This document shows, piece after piece, positions 13,001 through 23,672 of a DNA stretch of 64,000 nt (position 1 is the first letter of the stretch; each line of letters opens with the position of its first letter). The notes under the pieces are model-generated. The model ran no database searches. It had not been told where the DNA came from and worked only from the letters and a program-made list of their open reading frames with translations. Origin of the DNA: Enoplolaimus lenunculus (taxonomy: Eukaryota; Nematoda; Enoplea; Enoplida; Thoracostomopsidae). Position numbers and translations under genes: made by a program. The stretch spans positions 62,001 to 126,000 of the forward strand of contig JASANG010001046.1 in the NCBI GenBank assembly GCA_030248215.1, read 5' to 3'.

Positions 13001-14112
13001 GAAAACATGTGACCTGCGTGTGTTGCGTTTTTGAACTTTCAATTCTTGGGGATATATTTCCACACGCTTCTTGGTATCACGGGTTGTGTGAGTTAATTAC
13101 TCCGTTTATAACTTTGTTTTGTATATTGTAAGTAAGATCCAGCCCTCCCCCGAAATTAAGGGGATCGGGCAAAACGCAACCCGTGCTAGTACAATTTGTA
13201 CAACTATTTTTAGCAAGGTGTATACTCTTGTTCAAAGAGTAAACTCTTGCTACTGCTGATCTGTGTAGTACATTTTGGCGGACTTATTTACGATTTGCTC
13301 ATAGGTGAACAACGAACAGATTTTGCGATTATGTGCGTTTCTACTATCGAAATACATGAGGTTTCGCTTTGTAGTTTTGTATCTATTACTGTGCTGTCGT
13401 TTGTATTGTTCGCCAAGTAATTCTGCCGCAAAAATTTCTAATATTCCAGATACAAACTGAAAATTATATTCGTCGTTTTCAACAACAACGGAATTGGAAT
13501 GGGAACAGATGAAAACTTCTACAAATCGGTTAATGCAAAACAATTGCCTTTAAGGTTGGTAATTCAGGCGTGTTTCTATTGCGTATTAGTCGTTGTTTGT
13601 GTCTCTGTTAAGCCACAGAAGGCTCTGTATTTATGTTATCTAGAATAATAGTGGTCGCTTCAAACTTGCTGATGCATTTAGTTTTTGTTATCTGGAGTGA
13701 GAATAATGTTTTCTTAACTACACAGTTTTAATGTCGTCTTTTTTGGAAATATTAAAAAAACTACAAGTTCCGTAGAAGAAAAAGACGACATCACATTTCT
13801 CGAATATTGCATTCCTTCAGCTTCAAACATTTGTATAGCGCTTTAAGAAATAAATCAAATATAATGTGTGCTGTTATTATTTTCTTCAGTCTTCCGCCGA
13901 CGGCTCTGACTCCGAATTTCAGCTATGACAGATTAGCGGAAGCATGCGGTCTAATGGGACGTTTATGTAAATCAACAGAATGCATTGAACGCTGTCTAAG
14001 CGAAGCTCTACGAGACGACTCCAATCGTTCTTATTTACTTCATATTCCAATTGATCCCGCTGCTGGTCGAAAACCGCAAGAATTTAGCTGGTTAACTCGA
14101 TCAAACCTGTAA
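7094..14112 (+). CDS. HACL1: 2-hydroxyacyl-CoA lyase 1, 17 exons, 559 aa
   Basis: Peroxisomal thiamine-diphosphate enzyme that cleaves 2-hydroxy-fatty acyl-CoAs (phytanic acid alpha-oxidation) to formyl-CoA and an aldehyde. Exons: 7094-7135, 7473-7577, 7812-7852, 8151-8231, 8552-8624, 9076-9153, 9277-9368, 9523-9635, 9924-10059, 10441-10546, 11073-11156, 11755-11844, 12114-12167, 12549-12649, 12766-12921, 13450-13554, 13890-14112. All phases agree. In order one sees [12 protein letters not shown] and GMRNEQAAYAA (N-terminal PYR domain with the catalytic Glu), [49 protein letters not shown], then the ThDP/Mg site [11 protein letters not shown] ending in NNNGIGMG. The protein ends RSNL, so its last three residues, SNL, resemble the PTS1 variant SNM of human HACL1. 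The protein is about 19 residues shorter than human (578), mainly at the N-terminus, so a further 5' exon is possible. Confidence 0.95.
12936..13190 (+). repeat. Dispersed repeat in HACL1 intron 15
   Basis: Starts with CCAAGAGTAGATTATC, continues through a CAACAAAAGTATGCACCTAG stretch and ends near AAACGCAACCCGTG. The reverse complement of 36236-36416 shows the same order: CCAAGAGTGGGTCATGC, AATAAGAGTATGCAAGTGGG, ACATTCTGTG and a GCATTGCG block. It is therefore a two-copy dispersed element, type unknown. It starts about 15 bp after the splice donor of exon 15. Confidence 0.55.
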
Positions 14113-15072
14113 TAGTAAAAAGTGGTTTGTTGCTGGTTTTGTTGCAGTGGATTCGCTGGCGGAGCCAGAAGTTTCTGGTGAACAGGATACTTTTGACTTT
14201 CGATATTTTACAGCTTTTTAACGCGTTCTGTAAATATTTCGATATCTAAGTCTTGTAAATTGCACTGAAGGCGTGAAATTTTATGCGGTAGTGTTGTAAA
14301 CAAAGCATGAATCAGATATTTTATGGGAAAACACACTGTTAACTGTAGGTTAACTATATGTATAGCAAAAACGTCTAACAGCAATGCTGGTATGGATCTA
14401 CCATTGGCGGTTATGTTGTGGTGATTGGTACTAAAGTTTATTAAAATGTTGTAAATAATATGCCTGCAGAAGACGTTCTTTAATATAAAACAAGTAGCCG
14501 TACTGGCACATATGTGCAAGTTTATTAAAGTACTGGGATTTCAATGCATGCTCAAACTATGAACACTTGCATTCCGTAATAATACTTTTTACACTCGCAA
14601 AATTGATCAATGGTCCTATAAGTACAAAATTCTTTTGTTGAACGATCATCATATATTTTCAAAAACTACTTTTGCTACTGAACTAGATCGTGCGCAAAAT
14701 GCGCATATTGGGCTTTCCAGCTTTTATACAATAGAGTAGAATTTGAAACGTATAATATGTTTTTGTTCGTTCACGACGTATATTGTCCATGTTATATGTA
14801 TAACTAGAACATGATACTTTTATGGACATCATTAGCCAAGCCTATTTCTACGCCTACTTGTCCGTGCTTACGTTAACTGTATTGCTTGCCCTCAAGAAAA
14901 CAACATACGCATAAAATAACATTTTTGTCTGCATATACGTATATTATTCTTTTCATACCTATAATTTATTTCCATAAGTAATAATAAAAGTGATTTTAGT
15001 TTTGTATATTGTAGAGCCATGAAATTGGCCAATTTTTACTTCTATCATTACATCATTTTACATACAAACTAG
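14113..15072. other. HACL1 downstream region
   Basis: Holds the HACL1 3' UTR. The minus-strand frame at 14208-14519 has no recognisable features. I see nothing else in this stretch. Confidence 0.4.
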
Positions 15073-15237
15073 GGCCCATGTTACGCTGAGGGCCGTACCG
15101 GAACAGTGGGACAGCGGGACAGATGGGACAGATATATAATATGTATATAATATATACATATATATAATATGTATATAATATATACATATATTTTTGTGTC
15201 CCGGGAAATTGGGACGGCCTTTATACTAACATGGGCC
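15073..15237. mobile_element. Short TIR element (GGCCCATGTTA termini) with TA-rich palindromes
   Basis: Left end GGCCCATGTTA, right end TAACATGGGCC: 11-bp inverted termini shared with the elements at 19594 and 20170. Inside are GTGGGACAGCGGGACAG-type units and an almost perfect head-to-tail duplication of an ATATGTATATAATATATAC palindrome. No target duplication is recognisable. Confidence 0.6.
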
Positions 15238-15405
15238 TCAGTCAGAATATTGAACTAAATCCTTGACAATATTTGTTAGTAGATTTGGGTTTTTTCGGTG
15301 TAGTTACTGCCAGAAGTTTTATAATTCCGTATGATATTGAGAACAGTTGTATTTTTACATCCTGTCGGATACTGCACTGTTTTCTTTACATCCTGTTGGA
15401 TACTA

Positions 15406-15611
15406 CACTGCAAAATGGTGAGTCAAATTGACTCTCCGAAATAGGCTTTTCGGGACTACACAAATTGAGTCAAAATTTGACTCCGCAAGTGTCTAATTCG
15501 ATTCACTGAGTCGCACGTTTGACTCTGGCGTAGTAGAATTTGACTCTGCTTGTGTAGTGTCGAAAAGCCTGCTTTGGAGAGAGTCAATTTGGCTCACCAT
15601 TTTTTTGCAGT
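15406..15611. mobile_element. Near-palindromic hairpin MITE (CACTGCAAAA family)
   Basis: The left arm begins CACTGCAAAATGGTGAG and continues TCAAATTGACTC. The right arm is its inverse and ends TTTTTTGCAGTA. Almost the whole 206 bp is an inverted repeat (AAATAGGCTTTTCGGGAC against TCGAAAAGCCTGCTTTG). The centre has direct GAGTCAAA/TTTGACTC motifs, so a transcript would fold into a long hairpin. Sister copies are at 23217, 36482 and 37655. Confidence 0.85.
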
Positions 15612-16199
15612 ATGTCATAAGCTCGGTCCTGCGGTGGTCCTTGCGTATAAAAAGTAGTTTAGTGTTTGAATTCTTAGGCGTTTGAGCTTGAGATAAATTT
15701 GGTTTACTTAAGACGCGCTATACATTTTACTTTTGATGACGTCCGGCGTCGTTTGAAATCAAACGGCACTATACCGCAAAACACATTCAAAATAAAGTTT
15801 TCAAAAAAGTTTTGAAATAAAGTCTGAAAATAAATGTTTGCGTGTTTTTTATAAAAATTGTCTTAAATAGAATTATTTTTTAGATTTGTCAGAAAATACT
15901 TCTCTGAATAAATTCATAAATACTTTTTTGTGTCCGAAAGCATATGAATTTCTACATGGCACCACATAATTCATAAACAACATTTTTTAACTTGCAATGA
16001 AGTACAGCTCTGGACGTCGCTGCACGACAAGCATTGCGACACCGTTATCTTTTACAAAAAATTCATCTCCTAACAATTGTTAACACATATAGCCTATAGT
16101 TGTTCCGTTTAAACAAAAACAGCTTCATTTGTTTGATGGAAAAAGAGCTTCTTAATAGTCTTGAGTTTTTAAGTTTAAGCAAAAGTAAATTAAAAAATT

Positions 16200-17345
16200 A
16201 ACAGAGGTCATGGTGTTGGCAGCAATGTCTCAGGCAACGGATAAACCGAAGATGCCATATGCACCAAGTAAAAATAGATGTTAAAAATTCGAAACAGCAA
16301 CAGCAGTCGCAGCAGAAGCCGGTACAATATCAATCGCGTGCTTCGAAATAATACTTCAATTAAGAAACCGAACAAACTGGTATAGTCCTAATCAACGCTC
16401 AAGTACATATTCGCAGTCATCGGACTCCCGGCGTAGTTTTACTTTACCGAAGGACCGAGGCGAAATAGCAGTCGAAGCGCTAATCGGGTATTGATTGATA
16501 AAGAAGCAAAAGAAAAACATACTGATTCGTATGGTAAATATACGGAATTGCTTAAGTATGCTCCAATAAGGAAATACAACGGTTGATGTGTCGTAGCATT
16601 TCTGCTGACACGGGAAGGTAGCGCGCTTTTAACTGATTGTTGGCGTTGTGGAAAATGGGGTAATGCTAATCGTGATTGTAATGCATCCCAAGAACAGGCT
16701 CAATAATATCAAGATAGCCTTCAGCTTTTAAAGGATAAAATTGCACAAATGATGTAGTAATCGGCATATGAAGCGGAAATCAACCCGACATCAGAAGTTG
16801 CGGGTTGGGAGGAAAGTGAAAACATTGTTTTTACAGATGAGGCCGAGAAAAATTTTGTGGAAGCCGCCTATGTCTTCGCGGTTACAGAGTATAATGGCGG
16901 CGCATTATCGCCGCAACAATACGAGGCAGAAAATTCGGACGACAAGGCTTTGGCGGATGTAGAAGCAGCGAAACCACTAGAGCTTCAGGCTCTAATGAAG
17001 AAATTGATGAATTCGGACGGGTCGCCAGCAAAACGATTTCCAGCAGCTAAGTGGGATGACGTGGAAAAGCGAGATAAGTGGCGAACCAGTGACTCCAACA
17101 TTATCCACAGTGTCCTCCTTCCGAGCCACAAGAGAGCGGGTCGAAGAAAAATATCTTTGCGGACGTGCCTGGAAGTTATGGCAACGCGGCATAAATATTT
17201 TCTGGTATTAAAGGACATTAGCTACCCATTGATCATTGGCGTCGATGCCATGAGACGTTTTATGGATTACTGCGGTACCACAGGATGCAAAATTACAACC
17301 TCCGGTACCCCAGTTACGACGTTTCATTTCAATCGATTACAATGA
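16200..17345 (+). mobile_element. Broken LTR-retrotransposon fossil (gag zinc knuckle and protease-like part)
   Basis: A decayed retroelement fragment. A CCHC-type zinc-knuckle stretch (CWRCGKWGN) is recognisable near 16645-16680. The stretch around 16857-17345 reads like the region leading into and through a retropepsin-type protease, including PLIIGVDAMRRFMDYCG. No reverse transcriptase, integrase or flanking LTR pair was recognised, so the superfamily (Ty3-like, BEL or other) is open. It is clearly broken, with several interruptions, and probably old. It lies between HACL1 and the minus-strand membrane-protein gene. Confidence 0.6.
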
Positions 17346-17713
17346 ATCGTCCTCCAAACAGGTCCAAGAGGGTCCCCAATAAAATGTTTCACAGCTCTAT
17401 AACTTCGTGGTTTGCGAAGAAATTTCAGTTCGAAAGGAACAACTGATAGTTTGTGGGGCGCATTCGCCGGCACTGCACAGCGGTTTTGCTGGCTTGTTAT
17501 CCATTAAAGCATATCGTCCGTTTTCGGTTGGTAGAAGGGCCCCGTTTGGTGTGAAGCCCGAGCCCCCTGGGTCCGTTTTAATCCGGCGGGAGTTACGGTC
17601 CTAAAAGTAACATTTGCCAAATGTCACAGCATACTTTAAAATTTATATTAAATTCAGGTAACATTTCGTAATATTTATATATTTAAATTATTACAATGTT
17701 TCACTAACTGATC

Positions 17714-20658
17714 TCAGTTTCTCGAAGTAACAACGCTGCGTAATATTTCGCTGTCGGTCAAAAACCAGATATCCTCATCGCATTCGCTTCCATGAACTGT
17801 AGTTGTTCCTTGACTTAAACTCAACTGGATTGGGGAATTCGATCGCTTACCATTTGCAAATTGAATTTGTGTAACGATAGCTCGTTTTCGTTTTGCAAAC
17901 CCGTAGTGTTCAGCATTTGACGGAGTTATTCCGTCGTTGTTCGCACCTGGGACAGCGGATTCTCTAAGTGGGCTGCTTCCTAAATTTAAATTATAGCTAT
18001 CGTCTAACTTAACTTTAGTGGTGTTGTATTTGCAATTGTGACAGCTACTATCGTCTTGAATGCTTTCTTCGCAGCTAGTGTCATTATTGGATAGCCTCTG
18101 TACATTTCGAGCTGGGTACTGTAATGTAAGTGGACGGTTCAGATTATGAACGGTTGAAAAATTGCCAACCGTTTTCATGCATTGCCGGTAAATGCTGGCC
18201 CTGAACCGCATGCTACGTCGACGCAGTTTTTCCAAGTGATACATCGCTAACATTCCACCCATAGCTGAACCAAGCAGAATTGGCATTAAGGAGACAACAA
18301 CAACGAATACGCCAGCTGCAAATTGACTACGATGCTGTAACATCATACCCAACAATAGTGGAAAAAGTCCTAAAATACTACTTGTAAATTTTTCTCTTTT
18401 TTCTTATATTTAGGAAAACGCACGCTTAATGTGCATACTCTTAAAAAACAATCTGAACGTTAATTTCGTTTCGAATTCAAGCTTGAAAGTATGTCTGAGG
18501 AAAGATTGATAATATTTATGTGAGAAAGGGTTAAAACACAGGCAGATCCAAGGGCGCCTACTTGGCTTAGGCCACACAACAGAGATCAAAACCAAAATTT
18601 TGTATTTTGAAACTCGTTTGGCTTCCATTGAAGTTTACCCAATCATTGAACCAACTACATGGTTGACTTAAAGTCCGTCTCTCCCGATATCTTCATATGT
18701 CAATGCGCCTAGTGTTGTTTCTTGCAAACGTATAAAACATTTGTTACAGTCATATTCGGTTTACAAGAAGAGAAATGTTTTCAATATCATACTGAATTAA
18801 TTTTAGTAACTATGATTAGAAAAGAGACCAAAGTTAAACAGCTCTAAATTTTATAACCGAAGAAACCAAATCTGTATACTCATAAAACCGTCAAGAATTT
18901 GGTTCAATATTCTGACTCAGGTTTGAATATAAAAATTTGTTTTCGTCACCTCTATCTACTTTAGTGATAAAACAAACCAAAGTATTTCGAAAACATTTTT
19001 TACACAATAGCATTTCAGATATCCGGCGAATAACCGGATATATCCGGATATCCCGATACACATTTCATTTCGGATACATATCCGAAATATTTTTCATATC
19101 CGGATATCTTGATATCCGGTGCCCATCTATACTCAAAGGTCATGCATTAGCTATGTAGCACCTATGCTAAATCATGCCAGCAAACGCCAAGTTTAAAACA
19201 AAAATTACCATAAAGGAAATCAACTGCGGTCAAAATCACTTTAAATCGCAAAAACTTGCGCACGCTTCGTTTGTGTACAGTTCGAAATTCGTCTCCGCAC
19301 AAATTACTACACGGGCATTGTAGTACAACTACGCGACAAGCCAACGCAGAACCAACAAATGCCGCAAGCCCAAACGGCATAACAGCGATTAAGAACACCA
19401 ATAATTTGCGTAGTTCAGTTTTATCGTGCGGACATTTCAACAACGATTGATTCCAGTCGTACAGCATGCCAATGGCTTTTTGCTCAAGGCCTGTAACTAA
19501 TACTTTATAAATTATTAACAATGAATCCGATTATGTACTATTAATAACGTGGTGCATTGTATTTAGCATTGTTGTAGATGGTGTGGGCGTCATGGCCCAT
19601 GTTACTTTAAGGGGTGTCCAGGTTTCTGGTGGCTCAATAAAATAGTAGGATTAGAATCTAGATTACATTTTTTTGCTTAGGCTTAGGCTTAGGCTTAGGA
19701 ACTTATTTTTGCAACGCTTAGGCTTAGGCTTAGGCTTAGGAATACGCTTAATCTACTGTTACGCCCCTTAAAGTAACATTGGCCGGCGTCATGATAGTTC
19801 ATACTTTCACCAAGTAGTAACGATTATAAATCTATGGACAACAGTATTAGTGCAGTTTATTTTTCTCAACAAATGATTCAAAATTCAGCTCAGTTAAGAC
19901 GACATTTGACTTGTCTCACTTCTGTAACAGATTTGAGTTTCCTCGCTATATTTGTAGCGGAACAGTTGTTGCTGTTTGCAACATAAAAATTCTATCTTTA
20001 TTAAAACAGAATGAACGGGACAACCTTGCTATATGACAACGTGGGAAATTAAAAGTATCGCTTAACTTTAACTCCTTTAGCATAAATGCACTGCGTTTGG
20101 TTAAATGCATTGCTCAGAATATTAAAAGTTTGACGTGGTGGTGGAAAGCTTCCGGATAATCCAAACAATGGCCCATGTTACTTTTATAGCCGTCCCGGTT
20201 TCTGGTGGGCTTGTAAAAGAGTAGGCATACATCCTAGACTACATTTTTCGCTATGCTTATATACTCAGGCTTAGGCTTTTAGGAATACACTTCTGCAACG
20301 CTTAGTCGTAGGCGTAGGCTTAGGAACACGCTTAATCTACTGTTACGCCCCTTAAAAGTAACATTGGCCCAAACAGTTAACAAATTAATGGTACAAATTA
20401 TATTAATTCAATTTGCAAATTTACAAATATTTATTAAACGCACAGTAAAGACGTTTGTTTTCTAGTTTCAACTTTAACCAGTGTTGTTGATGTATATAAT
20501 TTTATATACATAACAGACGTCGAACTTCAGGGTTACTTACTTTCGTGACATGGTTTATAAGTGAATAAAATTTCCATAAACGCAAATAAAAAACATCCTG
20601 CACCAGCAATATTTTGAATAACAACCGTAGCTTGCCACAGGAACCACCAAAAATCCAT
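17714..20658 (-). CDS. Unrecognised four-pass membrane protein, 3 exons, about 351 aa
   Basis: Exons, minus strand: 20541-20658 (ATG), 19209-19490 (an alternative acceptor at 19496 keeps the same frame and adds two residues), and 17714-18369 (stop). All junctions are in phase. Four hydrophobic segments are visible: residues about 5-32 (QATVVIQNIAGAGCFLFAF), about 62-92 (LLVFLIAVMPFGLAAFVG), about 123-142 (VILTAVDFLYGLFPLLLGMM, formed across the exon 2/3 junction), and about 147-173 (FAAGVFVVVVSLMPILLGSA). A Cys-rich loop, CPCSNLCGDEF, follows the second. A basic LEKLRRRSMRFR stretch comes after the fourth helix, then about 160 polar Ser/Asn-rich residues. The hydrophobic segment that forms only after splicing supports the model. 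I do not recognise the family; claudin or tetraspanin signatures are absent. Both introns contain repeats (MITEs at 19594 and 20170). Confidence 0.7.
18998..19135. repeat. ATATCCGGATATC-rich inverted repeat in intron
   Basis: A cluster of GATATCCGG, CCGGATATATCCGGATATCC and CATATCCGGATATC units in both orientations, lying in intron 2 of the membrane-protein gene. Probably a fragment of a small TIR element; ends are not clear. Confidence 0.45.
19594..19784. mobile_element. GGCCCATGTTACTTTAA MITE with perfect 8-bp target duplication
   Basis: A 191-bp element. The left end GGCCCATGTTACTTTAAGGG is inverted at the right end as CCCCTTAAAGTAACATTGGCC. It is flanked by identical GGCGTCAT octamers (19586-19593 and 19785-19792), so the insertion is probably young. 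The interior carries two blocks of tandem GCTTAG (the TTAGGC hexamer) separated by GAACTTATTTTTGCAAC. The 8-bp duplication points to hAT-like mobilisation. It lies in intron 1 of the membrane-protein gene. Confidence 0.9.
20170..20369. mobile_element. Second GGCCCATGTTACTTTTA MITE, 8-bp target duplication
   Basis: A 200-bp element with the same termini as 19594-19784 (left GGCCCATGTTACTTTTATAG, right CCCCTTAAAAGTAACATTGG followed by CC). The flanks CAAACAAT (20162-20169) and CAAACAGT (20370-20377) match at seven of eight bases. The internal TTAGGC-like blocks are degraded compared with the first copy, so it is older. It is in the same intron as the first copy. Confidence 0.85.
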
Positions 20659-23600
20659 GTTGTGCTGCCCTGCTGTGTACGAGATGTTACAACATTATGC
20701 AGTTAAAAAAATTTAATACGTTCGAGCCGAGTTTGAGGAAAGATTTTAGCAAATATTATATACATATATATGTTCTCGTTGCGGTCTAGTGTTGTCTTGG
20801 TGCTAGTTCCCATATTCTCAAGCTAGTTCCCATATTCTCAAATGTGTATAGCATCTATCACTAGTTTAGTGCTAGCACTTCAAACTGTCGAAGTCTTGTA
20901 TTAAAATTAAAGATCTCAAAATTAATACAGAAAAAGAACTAATGAAACGCAAAAAATGTGCTGAATTTCACACCTCGTCATTCAGTTTGTTTAAAACTTA
21001 CAAGATCTATATTACCAGCATAGTGACAGGCGTTACTCACATTCATTTGAGAATAAGGCCTCAGAAATGTGATATCTTCGGTTACGTATCACTTTAAGCA
21101 TGATATCTGAGCATAACCTTCTTGAGACATTGAAAAAGTCCGAAAATCAACGATGTCATGGGGATGGGGATCCCCATCGGATGCGGGGTAGGTTGGGATC
21201 AATTCAAAATTGGTGGGGACCGTCACCCCACCCAGGTTTAAAAAATTTTAACATACATATATTATATTATATTCTGGTATGGACAATGTTATTCATAGCT
21301 AGGTTGTTGTACATCTCGGCAACTGTTCACAGTAAACTGCATTTATTACCAAGCGTAGGTGCTTAAATTTTGTTCAGGACTCAGGCTCTTAGTTTTAACC
21401 GCTCGCATCCTTACTTAACACGTGGTTACGCACGCCACTGCTCACCGAAACTCGGCGGTTGCCCGTATAGCCATGTGAGTTGTATAAAACATAATTCATT
21501 ATGCAGTGCTGAAGTTTGTTTATCTACAAAACCCTAAGATTTCATGGTGCCCTTCCAGTGTTTTCGAACAGAACTTACAGCTGCAAGCTGCAGCTGCAAA
21601 CTCGTGTCAAAAATTGCACGTGCAAATTTTAGCTACGAGTTTTGGCTGCAAAAACTTGCACGATAGAATGGGGCATAAGCTTCGGTTCAAGGAATCAAGA
21701 CAAATTAAAAAATGGCAAGTACAATTGACAAAGTTTATCGATATTAGTTACTGGTCCTAAAGCTTTAGTGCATGCTTTTAAATCATTACAGATATAAACG
21801 CATTTTGCAGGGCATCCGTATCACAACCGACAAAACGTTCACGACGCCCGGATATTGGCGGAGAGGCAGGTGGCTTATAAACTTAAGCCTATTAATTGAA
21901 CCTAACACCTAAAATTATATTTTGATACATATTGTACTACAAGGGTACATTTTGCATCCTAACCTCGTCTCCATCATAACCGACCACACATAAGAATTAT
22001 GTAAAAAATATACATCGTTCAATGGAAACCAAATATATATGCGGTTCTGGCTGCGCAACAACAGTGACGAACAAATTGTGTTCATCAGCAGTTTGTGTCA
22101 TTGTTTTTTAATCTAAAATTATATTTGTTAGACAATTTAAACTTTTACGTGACATCCAAACGCTCTGAACCGTGTCTGATTACGCGTGTTTTGAGTTACC
22201 CAAGCCACGTTCATATTGTTATCCAAAGGTTTAAACGATCGGGGGACTGAAAGAGTGGCCTGCATTTATCATAGAGGCGTGTCTACTAAAGTGCGACGCT
22301 ATATCTAACCCTAAGCCTATGAGCCTAAACATATAAGCATAATCCTAAGCTTAAGCCGTCAGGCGAAGCTTCTCTGTGTCCCAGTGGGCAGACCGAAAGA
22401 CTTGAGTGCAAAATTGCTGTCCCCAATCAAGGTTGCAGTTTTAAAGCAACGTTGAACCGTAAATACTACTTTTGCGTATCTGTTTCTAGCGTTCAGTTTA
22501 CTTTTTATATAGTGGTTGTTTGTATATAATTATGACTAGCATAAACTCTTCATCAAGAGGATCATATTTTTCATGCAACATCGATGATTCCTGTCGTTCG
22601 GTTATACGGTCGTATTCGATGCATTATGTTCTTCTGGACCAGAAGAGGCCCTCATACGTAAGGAAACCCTGAGAAAACTTCAAAAATACAAAATTTTTAC
22701 AGTAAACTATAATTTGAATTTTAGTGCTAATATTTAACAACACTGTTTCGCTCGCCAAACGCTCGGCAAGGTATGTCGCAATGTATTTAACTGAGAAAAA
22801 AATTCCACGCTTCTACATTTTGGGGGCCCCTCACGTCGATTTTGAGACAGCCAGTCACACACGTGGCACGTCATTTCCTATTGCCATGGTAACGTTCATT
22901 GGAACTTTCCGATCTCGATAACGCTCACCGTACCACAACAACATATTTCCGTTTCGCCTAGAGATCGAACGTTATAAATCTTGTTGATTGTCTAGTCATT
23001 GCTCAGCTGTTGATAACCCGCATTGTTTGGATAATGAAACCATTTTTTGCATAATGATTTTATGAAAGCTCGTTGTTTTACAATCATGAATATTGTTAGC
23101 ATAAGAAGCTAAAATATATTAAAATGACAATCAGATGCAGGGTCAAGATTTTTAACAAGCCTGGGCTGAAATTATTGTAAAAAAATTTTTTGCAGTGTTT
23201 AAAGCACCATTGCATGCACTGCAAAAAATGGTGAGCGAAAATTACTCTCTCCGAAATGGGCCTTTCAGGACTACTGAGTTGAAATTCGACTCCGCCAGAG
23301 TCAAATTCGATTCACTGAGTCGCACGTTTACTCTGGCGGAGTCGAAGTTGACTAAATTTGTGTAGTCTTGAAAAGCCTATTTCGGAGAGAGTCAATTTGA
23401 TTCAACGTTTTTTGCAGCTTAGATAGGTAAGAGGATTAAGAATGACGGTATACGTTTGACTATTTTAACGCCGTCTGGTGGTGTCCGGTGTCGTCCGTTG
23501 TCCTCCAGCGCCAGTTGGGAAAATGAATAAGTTGGCTATAAATAATCGTGTTCTGGTAAAGAATTATCACCGACTCTTGTTGAGAATAAAAACTCGCATA

Positions 23601-23672
23601 ACACATATCATGAAATATGTCTGCAAGAATAAAGTTGGTGTTAGTCGATCAAACTCATTTAAAATTTTCAAC
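20659..23672. other. Region between membrane-protein gene and SLC18B1
   Basis: No gene seen. It contains a 20-bp unit in tandem (20801-20840), a patch rich in AGCTGCAAGCTGCAGCTGCAA near 21577, AAGCTTAGG-like debris near 22290-22380 that resembles the TTAGGC MITE interior, and the hairpin MITE at 23217-23417. The 5' end of the membrane-protein gene and the 3' end of SLC18B1 must both lie here. Confidence 0.5.
23217..23417. mobile_element. Hairpin MITE (CACTGCAAAA family) just 3' of SLC18B1
   Basis: A 201-bp near-palindrome. Left CACTGCAAAAAATGGTGAGC, right CAACGTTTTTTGCAG, with GAGTCAAATTCGATTCACTG in the middle. It lies about 255 bp downstream of the SLC18B1 stop codon, so it may be inside the 3' UTR. 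Confidence 0.85.

Noticed and set aside
19670-19750. Interstitial telomere array (TTAGGC)
   Set aside because: The hexamers lie inside a TIR element with a perfect target duplication.
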